Source of the DNA: Perkinsus chesapeaki
Taxonomy: Eukaryota; Perkinsozoa; Perkinsida; Perkinsidae
Length of the DNA stretch: 64,000 nucleotides
NCBI GenBank assembly: GCA_013115145.1
Contig: JAAPAO010000089.1
Span: 1 to 64,000 of the forward strand
Reading direction: 5' to 3'
A program made the translations under genes and the position numbers. Below, piece after piece: positions 34,931 to 45,256 of this stretch. How positions within the stretch are numbered: the stretch's first letter is position 1; every line of letters starts with the position of its first letter. The notes beneath the pieces were generated by a model. The model had not been told where the DNA came from and ran no database searches. It was given only the letters and a program-made list of their open reading frames with translations.

Positions 34931-35133
34931 TAATTTTGAGAGAAGGAAAGTGAGCCTCACAAGCTAAGGTGTGACATGTGTTTCTGAGGTCTCCGTGGAG
35001 TTTTCCCGTAGACATAGGTCTCTCAGCTACCCTGTACTGGTTGCCCGACCCGCGGCACCTTAGAAAGCCACCGTTCCCTATGTGAAACGGCTTTGACCGA
35101 CGGTCGGTCACCGACCTCTAGGGACGATGTAAC

Positions 35134-35180
35134 TGCTTATTGTCGGCGACAATAAGCACAATAAGCGACAATTTGTCGCT
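35134..35180. repeat. Two adjacent hairpins upstream of peptide copy 2
   Basis: TGCTTATTGTCG (35134-35145) is the exact reverse complement of 35147-35158. AGCGACAA (35164-35171) is the reverse complement of TTGTCGCT (35173-35180). Both share the core GCGACAA. They are about 155-200 bp upstream of the ATG at 35335. Confidence 0.85.
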
Positions 35181-35334
35181 GTCGGTAGTGATTCGCCACT
35201 AACGGACTTGCCGCCATTTTGAGAGACCACGCGGCCGACTTGCACAAGCTGCTACCGCTTTCGCCTCGTGATAGCAACTTTTATGTCGTAAACCCCATTT
35301 CAGTTCCCTCCTTGTTCTTTTCCTATCAACCTTG

Positions 35335-35487
35335 ATGCGCTTCGTCAGCTGGACGATGATAATTGCTATGGTTTACTGGACTGAGACCAGGCCTGTGTAT
35401 GGCTGTGATCCGTCAAATCCCAAGAGCTGCCCTCCTCGATCGTGGTGCCAATGCTCGGACGGTACTTGTAACTGCAATAGAATTTGA
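35335..35487 (+). CDS. Small secreted Cys-rich peptide, copy 2 (50 aa)
   Basis: ATG 35335, TGA 35485-35487. The signal part (MRFVSWTMIIAMVYWTETRP, then VYG) aligns with copy 1. The mature part has six Cys (CDPSNPKSC, PPRSWCQC, DGTCNC), two more than copy 1. Conserved features are the MRF start, the R/K-P-V before cleavage, C-D-P at the mature start and C-P-P. The divergence of the mature part against a conserved signal is typical of fast-evolving secreted peptides. Function unknown. Confidence 0.62.
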   Translation: MRFVSWTMIIAMVYWTETRPVYGCDPSNPKSCPPRSWCQCSDGTCNCNRI

Positions 35488-35519
35488 GGGCTAGTCGCGA
35501 GGTTTTTTTTTCGAGAAGG

Positions 35520-35680
35520 CGGTGGATCGAACCGACTTGCTCACTTGACACATCTGATAGTGTTGACCGTGTCTATCACATTCTCGTCGCAAACATTATG
35601 TCCGACCTTTTTTCTGCGTCAAACACGACCACTTTAACTTGTCAGTCTCCGCTAATCAATTGTTGAGCTTAGTAGTAACA
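35520..35680. repeat. Dispersed duplicated module, partial copy 4
   Basis: The GTGGATCGAA, CTGATAGTGTTGACCGTGT, TCTCGTCGCA and CAGTCTCCGCTA segments recur in order, as in copy 1 (about 21850-21995). It follows directly after peptide copy 2. Confidence 0.65.
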
Positions 35681-36699
35681 ACAAACTCACTCTTGATCAT
35701 GTATCAATCGATTGTATTGACCAGGTTGGTCAAGCCGCTTGACTCAACAGTCTTACCGTGACGCACTCTGATTGCCAGAGCATTCCCTCAGCGTTCACAA
35801 GGCACTCGTAATGCTCGAAGAGATAGGGGAAAGTAGATCGCACTTTCACCCCAGATCCCCAATTTACAGCTGCCAATTTGGGGCGTCTAGAGATGCCAAC
35901 GTCTTGCAAGGCCTTGCCGCTGGCAACTTTCCGGCCCCTTCCGTCGTTCATCATTCTCAGCATGATGAACGACGGACACTCCGCTACATATACTGGACGA
36001 CATACATTAGCGGCAGACGGCTGCAAATGTATCGTATGGTTCAGTCATATCAAAGATCCGTAAGTTAAATGGTTACAACTACGGGCTATTGTATGGAATT
36101 CATATATGCCATTCTCTGTAGCACATAACATGCCTGGCTACTCACCGCCAATGGGAGCAGGTCGAGTACTTCAGAGCCTGAGGATAAGTACCGCTGGACT
36201 TGTTCAGTCACTACAGTCACTTGTAGCTCAGTCGAGGCCTCGGAACGAGACTATAGAATAAGCCACCGGCGCACTCATCTCGCAGTATCGTTCCTGACCG
36301 AGCGATAGTTGAGTCAATTACGTCGATAACTCCCTGTAATTTCTGAACAGGTACTGAGTTTCCCAACCTCACTCCTCCAGGAGAAGAAATACCCGGACTA
36401 CTAACCGGACAGGTTTGGCCGTTGCTGTTGGCCTTTGCTCGGTGAGAAGCTCGCGAATCGCGATCAGCATTACATAGAGTCATCAATTCAGTTACGTAAT
36501 GTAAGCCTGCCAAGGTGGGCGTTACAATATACAGTAGGCTGAACTTGATCGCTGTGAATATTATTCATTGACTAATAAGTCATCTTTTTGAGTGTTACGG
36601 TAAGATTGGACCTTCAGGAGGTACGGTTCTTACCTCTTGCCACTCGCTCCCTCAAATGCGTGACTTGCTCCATCTGACTTGCTCTGTGAAAGAGGATAA
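35681..36699. other. No confident gene; one strong hairpin
   Basis: CCGTCGTTCATCAT (35941-35954) is the exact reverse complement of 35962-35975, with a seven-base loop. A 98-codon minus ORF at 36513-36217 (ATG; contains GVIDVIDSTIARSG) has protein-like composition but no known motif. Confidence 0.4.
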
Positions 36700-37745
36700 C
36701 ATCAGCCCTGCAGCTGACGGTTGTTGCAAAAACGTCAGTCTCACGATGATGGCTGAAAGTGAGACTAGAACTGATATTGGCACAAGCGCAGGATGCTTTC
36801 ACGAGTCCTCAGTGGAGGTGCGTTACGTGTAACGTGGAGGGCCTCCACGCCGGCCTGAGATTTTATCTCACTGTCTATCAGCCGGGGCGAGATAACGCGG
36901 TGTAACAACTTTTCTTAAACATGGCTGCATTCCAAAGACGCATAGATTTGCAGATATATAAACATTCGGCGTTAGTTTCCTGAGACGGCTCATCATAGAT
37001 CTCCCATTTCCGGCATTAAATAGATAACCAACGTGTTTCACGCGTGGCTCCTCCGGCCTGTGACGGCCCTATGCTCAGCTAATCGCTATGCTCAGCTGTT
37101 CCTAGAGCCCTTCTAGTATATTTACCCATAGAGTGATCATGTGTCACGTTCAGTTCCCTTGTGACCACCATTTTAAATGCGTTTCGTCAACTGAACTTTA
37201 ATTCTGGCAATCGTATCTCTGGTGGAAGTTAAACCTGTTAATGCCTGTGACCCTGAGAAGTACTGGACTTGCGGTCCGGGAGAGGTTTGCATCATGGGAA
37301 CCTGCGCGAAGACTCTAACTTCCGAGGATGTGCCAAGAGGAGCCGCTATTTGATGGTTATCTGGCCGAGGTGTCCGTGAAATATTCGGACCCATTTGTTG
37401 ATGTCAGTGAATGCCCTCGAATATACGCAGTTGTTGCGAATCGAATATCTCTGGGCACTCATCGATAACATTTTTCTTTTATATAACCCTTTAGACGACG
37501 CAGAACATCTCTGCTCACTCACGGCTAGTGGGAGCAGATTAAACGCTTTTGTCTTTTGTTGCCAACTATAGTCAACTTGTCAACTATAGTCAACTACTTC
37601 CCAAGATCGCTCCAGTTGCGTTGTTAATAGCGACTCATAGAAAGGGACCTTTCGTACAGACCTACGAAAGATCTGCCTAGCACGGCAGTCTCAGAGAGCC
37701 AGAGTGGACGGAAATGCATCAACTACCCTGGCATCGTTGAAACAC
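36700..37745. repeat. Segmental duplication unit B of the peptide locus
   Basis: It is the homologue of 32530-33700. The order of landmarks is the same, with small indels. The plus-strand peptide gene is broken here while the minus-strand one is intact, the reverse of unit A. Confidence 0.8.
37177..37353 (+). pseudogene. Small secreted Cys-rich peptide, copy 3, broken at codon 6
   Basis: The frame starts at ATG 37177 and resembles copy 1 throughout, but codon 6, Trp in copies 1 and 2, is TGA (37192-37194). The mature part keeps the four-Cys pattern (ACDPEKYWTC ... VCIMGTC). The original stop is also lost, giving a longer tail to TGA 37351-37353. Probably a recent pseudogene. Confidence 0.65.
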
Positions 37746-37921
37746 TTGTTAGCAGCTGGACAAGTAGGCACACGTATACACTGGACACAACACGGATAAT
37801 AGGAACGATCCACGCGGAGATTGTTGGTGGCGTTACAGCCGCATATACCATCCGACTTGGGATGAATTATCAGCGAGTTGGCTCGCGTCATCACTCCAGC
37901 AACGAGAATCAGATTCTTCAT
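37691..37921 (-). CDS. Secreted Cys-rich peptide on the antisense strand (76 aa)
   Basis: ATG 37921, TGA 37691-37693. A short hydrophobic start (MKNLILVAGVMTRANSLII) precedes a region with seven Cys (ICGC, YYPCCVQC, PTCPAANKC). It lies about 340 bp downstream of and opposite to peptide copy 3, and a broken counterpart occupies the same place in unit A. So each duplication unit carried a convergent pair of small secreted Cys-rich peptides. Family and function unknown. Confidence 0.55.
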   Translation of the reverse strand: MKNLILVAGVMTRANSLIIHPKSDGICGCNATNNLRVDRSYYPCCVQCIRVPTCPAANKCFNDARVVDAFPSTLAL

Positions 37922-37929
37922 CCCGTGGA

Positions 37930-38594
37930 GCTGTTACATCCGCAGTGAATGACGAATGCCCTAGTGACGAGCTAAACATCAGCTACTCTACGAACCGTTT
38001 CTCTTGAATAATGGTGTAACATTAGCGGCAGGTAGGGTAACCAACCAGCTGAGGGTGCTGCGAGCGTTAGTCAATAGTGTAGTACGGTGAGACAACGCAG
38101 GGTCGCCCAAGCGATCATGTAATTTCTCCGACCTCAGCCTCAGTCTAACTTACGCTGTGGGAAAGTTCTTACCACTACGGCAAGAAAGTCACTTCTAAGT
38201 TTACAGCTTCAAGCTGCATGCGATTTGTACCTCTCCTATGTTCGTACGACTGCAATCCCGCATATGGACTAACATAATATATTCCTCCGAGAACTTCTCC
38301 AGGAGAAGCGTCATTCGAATTAATGAGAGTGCGGGCGGTGATACGGGTAACCAAAGCTACTCGCACAAAATGGGACGCTGAATGACGCCTCCTCTTCCTG
38401 AGCGATGCATAGATGGTGTTCCGCAAGTCTCTGGTCTGGCGGGGCTGTGCCAGCCTCACCGCTCAGATAAACTAATATTCTCAGCCTGACAATTTCGATT
38501 CGAGATGCTTTCCAGGATGGCGAGTGACATTCGTGAAGATTCGCTCTATAATGACATCGTATTAGACTTCGGTTCCTCGCGACCAAGACTTTGC
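37930..38594. other. No confident gene
   Basis: Short ORFs on the minus strand (38459-38175, 38586-38320) lack motifs. It probably corresponds to the flank of the next, more divergent peptide copy. Confidence 0.3.
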
Positions 38595-38762
38595 ATGCGC
38601 GCCATCAATCGGGTTCCAATTTCGGTAATCATATCTGTGATTGAAGATAAATCTGTAAACGCCTCTGGCTGCGTCAGTTGCCTCTGGCTCGGTGCGTTTT
38701 GCACCGAGCTATACAGCGCTTTACTGGTATGCCAGCAGCATCAGACGACCAGGAAATATTGA
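38595..38762 (+). CDS. Divergent small secreted peptide, copy 4 (55 aa)
   Basis: ATG 38595, TGA 38760-38762. The first 24 residues (MRAINRVPISVIISVIEDKS, then VNAS) align with copy 1 (M-R-x-I-N ... I-x-S-x-x-E-x-K-x-V-N-A). The mature part has four Cys (GCVSC, AFC, VC) and a basic tail. The signal region is less hydrophobic than in copies 1 and 2, so secretion is less certain. It is the most distant member of the cluster. Confidence 0.45.
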   Translation: MRAINRVPISVIISVIEDKSVNASGCVSCLWLGAFCTELYSALLVCQQHQTTRKY

Positions 38763-39433
38763 AAGGCGCCTGCCTTCTACAGAGCACCATAAGAGCTACC
38801 AAACTCAATACTGGAGCACCGACGAACAGCTATTAGACACAACATGGATAATAACAATCATTTAAGCAGTAGTTGTGGCACGCATCTACATCGGCGCTTG
38901 GGGCCTATCAGCGGCGAACCTGAGGCAAATCGCCATTGCAGCTCCCGGTGTTCCTCGGCCTACTCCACAGAATCCATATGGTCGAAGGGTTCGGCGCTCC
39001 AGTTCCTGCAACGAAAAGAATTAGAGACTCCACCAGGCTCAATGCCTACTGAGAATCATGAGTTTGATAAATGTCAAGTTTGATGAAATATCTGGCGAAC
39101 TCGAGGAGGGACACCTACGCCACAAACACAACGAATCCAGGGACTCGTCCGTCGTCATTCTACCTGGAGGTCTCCCGGGTTCGTCCCCTCTGTGCTGCGC
39201 ACGTAAATATTATGGTTCTCTCTGAGAACATATCAGTTAAGTGTGCCGCAAAGATCGACAGGACGCGCGCATAGCTGCGTTTGGCACAGTGAGATTCACC
39301 GTTGCAGATCGGTCACAATTAATAGCCGCAAGGCTGTTCACAGGCTTCCAACTTACATTGCCGTAACCAGCATGACAGCTTCGGAAAGAGGAGAGTGCAC
39401 GTCATGACCGCTTCGCTCTGAGGAGGGAAGTGC
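38763..39433. other. No confident gene
   Basis: A 79-codon plus ORF at 38844-39083 is Ser/Pro/Glu-rich with no motif. This marks the end of the peptide cluster and the 3' side of the MLO-like gene. Confidence 0.3.
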
Positions 39434-42400
39434 TTAATGCTGGGAGCAACGAAAACGTTGCGGCGCATCCACAAGTGAGCGATTTAACAGCCCACCTTCA
39501 ACTTCGAGGAATCTATTGGCGCTAGTGAGGGTGGACATGTGACGAGCGAGGACGTGGCTCCTCGGATGGACAACTTTGAATTCTTCTAAGATGTTGCGGA
39601 CATCATCGGGAAAAAGATACGTTTCACCTAAGCACATCCTAGGCTGTAACAGAGAGGGCACACAACAAACTGGCTGGATCAGGACTTAGTCTCGCCAACG
39701 ATTCTATTGCTGAGTTCTACAGGAAATTTTCGCGATCGTTTCTACTTCGGGAGTTCCTTCTTTAAGACGTCTGAAGCACTCGGCACGCCACGAGAAACAC
39801 CTACTGGCTTTCGCAGCGTTGCCAGTAATTTGAGAAGGCAACGCCCGATGGATGGCCGAACAGAAGTCCTCCTCGCTGATGGCATTGTTCTCGGCTACTC
39901 GCAAGGCAACCATCATGACGCAGAACTCTCGCAGCTCCAACTGAGAGTAAAGTAGGATAACAATAACTCTAGCAATGCTGCAAATATACGCTGAAAAAGT
40001 CGATATGAGTAGTGCTAAAGTATGCATGAAGTTAGAAGCGGTGAAGGCCGAAGGATTGGCGAGAAGAAACACGAGGTTCGCTGCGGAAACCTAAAATATC
40101 AAACCAAAGCGCACCTGCTCATCAGATGCTTCAATCCATAACATTAGAATACTAGCAGCTTGTCCCGTCACACCAGCAGCGGCCAGCGACGACCTGAGCG
40201 ACCAACTGCCTGCAACCCGGCTTACCGGTGAAGTCCCAAATTGGGTAGTTGAGAGTCTCGACGTGTTGCTCACCTTATATTATCGCTCTTGGCCTGCCCA
40301 TCTTTCCCAGCAAACAATCGCTTCCAAATTTTAGAGTAAAGTGACTTGGTGTGCGGCGAAGCTTTTTCGTACACAGACTCCAACTTTCGGCGGAGTCGAT
40401 TCCTAATAAAGCAGGCAACTTCCTTTAAAATCGATGCCGAACAATGAAATACGACTCACCGTTCAGCTTCAGGAGCACTCGTAAGCCGATAATGAATGCT
40501 GAGAAGCTTCACATTACGCAGGAGATTAAGGCACCTAACAAAACCACAGGGCTCTCCCAGCTCCCTTCTAGCGCTTCGATCTGCCCTGTTGCAGGTTGTG
40601 GAACGTCAGAAAAGAAATCAAGGAAATTTCGGTTCTCGTATTTCTGTTGTTTGCGTGTCTGTTATTTGGGAGCAAGGAGTGAGTGCAAGAGGTAAGCCTC
40701 CATGATTCGCGCCACCGCTTCGCAACTTACAATTCGCATTGCTGAGCTTCAAGTAGCTTTTTCACTTCCATAATAACACGCATTCGCTTCATCTGGCAAA
40801 CGCTGGTACAAAGAACAAGTCTCTCCAAGGCCCCGGGGAACAGATTGAAGACAATAATAAGCACAGGTAGACTTCCTACAGGCAATAGGAACCTGAAGCA
40901 TGCTGTGCGATGGGAGCCAGTCCCAGCGAGTCGAAGCACCGAAGTGAAGAATAACGGTTACTGTAGTAGTATTATAGTATATGTATTATAGTATCTAGTA
41001 TATTTAATTAGCAGTACTACTAACCCGAACTAGGAACTGTTCTGTAGTTCCAGTTACCGGACACTGCAGCACGTTATTATATTAACCACACTGAGCTAGA
41101 CGACACCAGTAATGACAGTAGGCCTACCAGTATCGACGCCACCGTTTGGCAGTGAATGCTAGAAGCCTGAAGACGAGGCAGCCACTGTAGAGGGCTGTGG
41201 CAAAGCATATAACTTGCAGGGTCTTAACGGCGAGGGTGGGACCTGCGCCACAAGTGAGAGGAAGTATGGTAATCAATTCCCATATCCCAACTGCACTCAC
41301 CGTGCTTTTGAAAAAAGAATATGTTCTCGTGCATTGTGGGAACTTTAGTGCCTCTGAGAAGACCCATAAACCTGAACTAACAAACTTGACCCAAAGCGGG
41401 CAGTATCGAGGCTACCATCCGTTAGGTCTGAAATGCGCGCCTTCAGACGAGTACGGTGCCTTAGCGTGCAGCTGCTCGAGGGTCGAAGGAGTCATTTTCG
41501 AATCCTTCGTCACAGCTTCGAACATCTCTTCTGAACATTAGAGTCAGTTCCATAGCATAGAATGGTGACCCACCGTATGATGGTCTCAGAGAAGCCACAG
41601 CCCTGGAGAGACTCCATTTAACCAATAACAGCAGAAGGAGCAAGATCCACGGGAACTAACGAAGATACAAAGAGTGATGTCTCAAATACTGAAGAAACGA
41701 GTTCCGTCGATCGGGATACATGATCGCTATAGGACGTTCATGGCAACCTGTGGAGCTCTCGCCTCGTCCCAAATACCATGCAAAAAAGCGGCTGTCACCC
41801 GCGACATGCCGACTCAATCCTGACGGTGGATCGAATGATACTGCAGTCACCCTAATTATTCGGTTACGCAGCTCATTTCGGTTATCAGGGAGGCGAAGGA
41901 AAGAATTGTATTTAATAAAATATTCAGTGATACGTGTACTATAACCATCATCACGGAAGTGTGTTCGAACAGTGAGACCACCACCAACAATAATGGTAAC
42001 CTACAATGCACATCAACGAGATGCCCTTCATCCCTCTCATCGTTGTCAGTAAATGCATCGGGATAAAAAGAGTGCCTGTTGCGATTGCTCCATAATTGAC
42101 ATGAGCTTTGCTTTACCAAGAAATAAAAGGGTTCCCGGATTGAGTTGCATCTGTTTAGTGCAGCTGTTGGCGAGACAATGCTCCATGTAGCTGCGGGGAG
42201 GAGTAAGAGCGTTCGTTTATGCCACGGCCTCACATTAGGAAGTCGAATCTCTCTTGACGGTTGGTGACGACTCTTGTGCTTGTTACTGGGGAGAAGAGCT
42301 CCGATCGAAAATACAGATAGCTGACGGCGGAGAATGTTGTGAAGGCGAACAGCGTCGATCGACTCACTCTATCATTCGACTTTGCTCTGCACGTGAGATG

Positions 42401-43690
42401 GGAATCAACCAAGAGGATCCTGAAAAAGCTTTGTTGCGATATCACAGGCAGTCGTATGAATGGACCAATAAAATAGCAGACACTTTGGCCGAGTGGTTAA
42501 GGCGGCGGCCTGCTAAGCCGTTGGGCTCTGCCCGCGTGGGTTCGAATCCCACAGGTGTCGTATTATGCGAGATCACCCTAACTTATGTCGACGACATGAT
42601 GTCGTATGATAGTCGTATTGGTAAGAAAGTTCAGTGGTAACTCCTTCTACCGCGAGGTATCCAGCTATACTAGCGACGTGACACCCGGTTCGGCCAGACA
42701 GCTTCAACTCACTAGGAGATGTGCTGAAATACTCCTTCACAACAGCTGCGAAGTCGCTCTGTTCAGCTCTGTCCCAAGTTCGAGCTGAGGCGACATCGCG
42801 ATTACCCTCGATATCAAAAAATAAGCTTTCTCACCATGGCGAAGTACGCTGAGGCTGAAGGCTAAGCAAACGAAGATGAAACCGATCATCAAATAGAAAA
42901 TAAGAAAGTGTACGGTCTCGAAAAGTAACTGAACACCAGCGAGGCAGAATACTGGACAACCACAAAGACGGCCTCCTACGGATAAATGGGATAGGCAGTG
43001 TGGCCCGTGATGCTCTTCAAGATCGTCTGCTACTAATGTCGCATACGCATGCGCACCATATTTGACCCAGAGATGATCACCGAACACCTACAGCGGGCTC
43101 AAATGCTCAAACCAATTAGATGGCCCTCACATGATCATTAATCGGGCCCAACGCTTGCAGGCGGTTCTCGACAAACCCAAACAGCAATGCAACAAATCCA
43201 AGAGTGGCAAACTCGCTGTTGACCTGAGCGTATAATAATAAGATGGCTGCCCCTTCCGCGATGTCGAAGGCTACCGAGTTGATAATACTAACGAGGATAT
43301 GATTAGATCGCTTCTCCGCGAGCTTAATTAGCAACCTGAGAAGTCTTTTTCGAAACAATGATTTCGTGGCTATTTACTCTTTCACGGCATCGAAGAGTAT
43401 CGTTAATAAGATAATAACAATAATAACGCATATCTCCACGTATCTTTCCTTTCGTTTAAGCTCGGTCCAAGCTTCCATCTCATCAGGACAGCAGGTCTGA
43501 GCGGCTTCATATTCGCAGTTACGCGGGAAATGCCCACCTTCTCTGATTTCTCCAAGTCCCAGAAATCATAGTGGCATTCGTGGACGCTTCTATCAGGGTG
43601 TCCACAAGGGGTGCTGCTCCCCACCACGCCATGGCTCGCCCCATCAGCCGCAAGACTGATAGTCAGCAGCACACAGGCCAAGCGAAACAT
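39434..43690 (-). CDS. MLO-like seven-TM membrane protein
   Basis: ATG 43690 opens a signal-like segment (MFRLACVLLTISLAADGA). Exons downstream on the minus strand give, in order, a helix with VNSEFATLGFVALLFGF (compare MLO ELM-LGFISLLLT), a Cys-rich loop (GGRLCGCPVFCLAG) followed by LLFETVHFLIFYLMIGFIF (compare MLO LHxLHIFIFxLAxxHV), a helix TLAVKTLQVICFATALYSG near 41200, LPVGSLPVLIIVFNLFPGAL near 40900, and ANLVFLLANPSAFTASNFMH (compare MLO LVLFLIHFxLFQNxFQ) near 40060. This order and the loop Cys fit the MLO family, whose plant members modulate exocytosis and Ca2+ signalling. A GTAGGC donor near 41112 allows the two halves to be one gene; two adjacent genes remain possible. One intron (40091-40114) appears to be only 24 nt. 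Confidence 0.5.
42479..42560 (+). tRNA. tRNA-Ser (anticodon GCT)
   Basis: An 82-nt class II tRNA with acceptor GACACTT pairing with AGGTGTC, D-arm TGGCCGAGTGGTTAAGG, anticodon loop CTGCTAA, a long variable arm (GGGCTCTGCCC) and T-arm GGGTTCGAATCCC. It lies antisense inside the MLO-like gene, in what must be an intron. Confidence 0.95.
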
Positions 43691-45256
43691 TTAATATCTA
43701 TTAAAATGTTCGGGCTCTTCAACGGTTCAATCAGAGCGTCAGTACGACAGTCAAATACAAACTCAGCCGAGGAAGTCCTGAAATTGCTTCCGGGGAACAA
43801 CTTCGGCGCGAGCATCCCTGACAGGAATACTTCCACAAAATTCGCAGATTGCTTTCGAGGTAGATTGGTTTAGTTTGATCAATGATTTCTGGAACCGATT
43901 GAACTGTTTGATCACTTTAGGAAATCAGTTACTCGCAAAAGGCAGAATTCAATACTAAGATTCCGTATCATCCACATTATCTCCATTAACCAAGATCTCC
44001 CGCAGACTCCCGAGTCAATTGACAATATAATGAAACAGGACCATCTCAGAAACTTTCACATTTTCATGGATTGATCTTCCCACCCGGCCAGAAGCCTCTT
44101 GCATTGTTAATCACTGGTGTTTGGCGGGACACGTACGGCTTCAACTGAAAAGAGAACATCCCGACTCCCAGACAACTCAGCGGCTCACCGGGCAGTCTGT
44201 CAAGTCCGGCACTTTGAACTGTGGCACAAACCTCGGATCGATCAGAAAGAAACCTGATAAAACGCGCATCGAGCTAAGATACCGAACAAATTAGCTCACC
44301 CTTTTTTGTGTGCGTTCCAAGGCCGATGCTCCCGAAACCTTTACGGAGACTCGGCGCTCGCTTGGCTGTCAACGGGCCTCGACCCTAACAAAACCCCGAT
44401 AAGAAGAAATGAAAAAAAGAACTACGGAAAGAAGCGACCTAATAGAATGAGATTGGCGACGTTAGAAGAGCTACCGGGCGAGCCCGAGAGGACTGGGATG
44501 CCCCGAATCGTCTCGGACTCCCGAAGATCCGCGAACTCACCTTGTAAGGCCCAAGCTTGGACAAGAGAACACCGGACCGGCGGATTAGCATTGATATTAA
44601 ACTAGAGCGTCACCAAGCGTCACTGCGCCACAAAACTCAACGCCAAATGTTCACAGGAGCACTCATAACCATCAATGTAATTAATTCAATAACATCCATT
44701 TCCGCTATGCTCCGACCATCAGGGAGGAGTTGGAGGCGATAGCAGCCGGAAGAATTCGGAAAAAGTATCTAATCGGGACAACTCACTTCTATCGACTCGC
44801 CCACCGAACGCCAACGCACTGCACATAGGCTCGTCCATAATAGAGAATAACACTACGCACAATTGCACGTTCGTTATTGAAATACCATAGGGTGCTTCCC
44901 TCCCAATGGGAACGGGAACTCTCCCGCCAGTTCTCTTCGTTCTTGAGATGCTAATATGCAAATGTTACTGAGAGCCTGGCCATGGCATGGCCAGTCGCAC
45001 GGCCGCCATGCGACTGGGCACAGAGTCCCTAGGATCCTGACTTTTTTGGGAGACCAGGAACGGAGTGATACCAATCTCTGTAAAACACACCCCTTCCACC
45101 GCTTCAGTCAAGGAGGTGTATTTCAACGTTTTTGTTTATAAACCTATCTACTTATACTTTTCTTGCACTTCTACACATTAAGCACTTTCCGGCACTTAGC
45201 ACCAAAACAACACACCTCCTCTTCGACACAAAAACTGTCTCCAAGAGCCCCTTTCC
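43691..45256. other. No confident gene; weak minus-strand coding signal
   Basis: Minus-strand pieces near 44961-44719 (QLCVVLFSIMDEPMCSALAF) and near 44330 (PSLRKGFGSIGLGTHTKKG) look mildly coding and might be exons of an unrecognised gene. Two palindromes lie at 44976-45016. The rest is the region between NME7's 3' end and the MLO-like start. Confidence 0.3.
44976..45016. repeat. Pair of overlapping palindromes
   Basis: CTGGCCATGGCATGGCCAG (44976-44994) is a perfect 19-nt palindrome. CAGTCGCA (44992-44999) pairs with TGCGACTG (45009-45016). They lie about 240 bp beyond the NME7 stop codon, so they could form a 3'-end structure. Confidence 0.8.
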
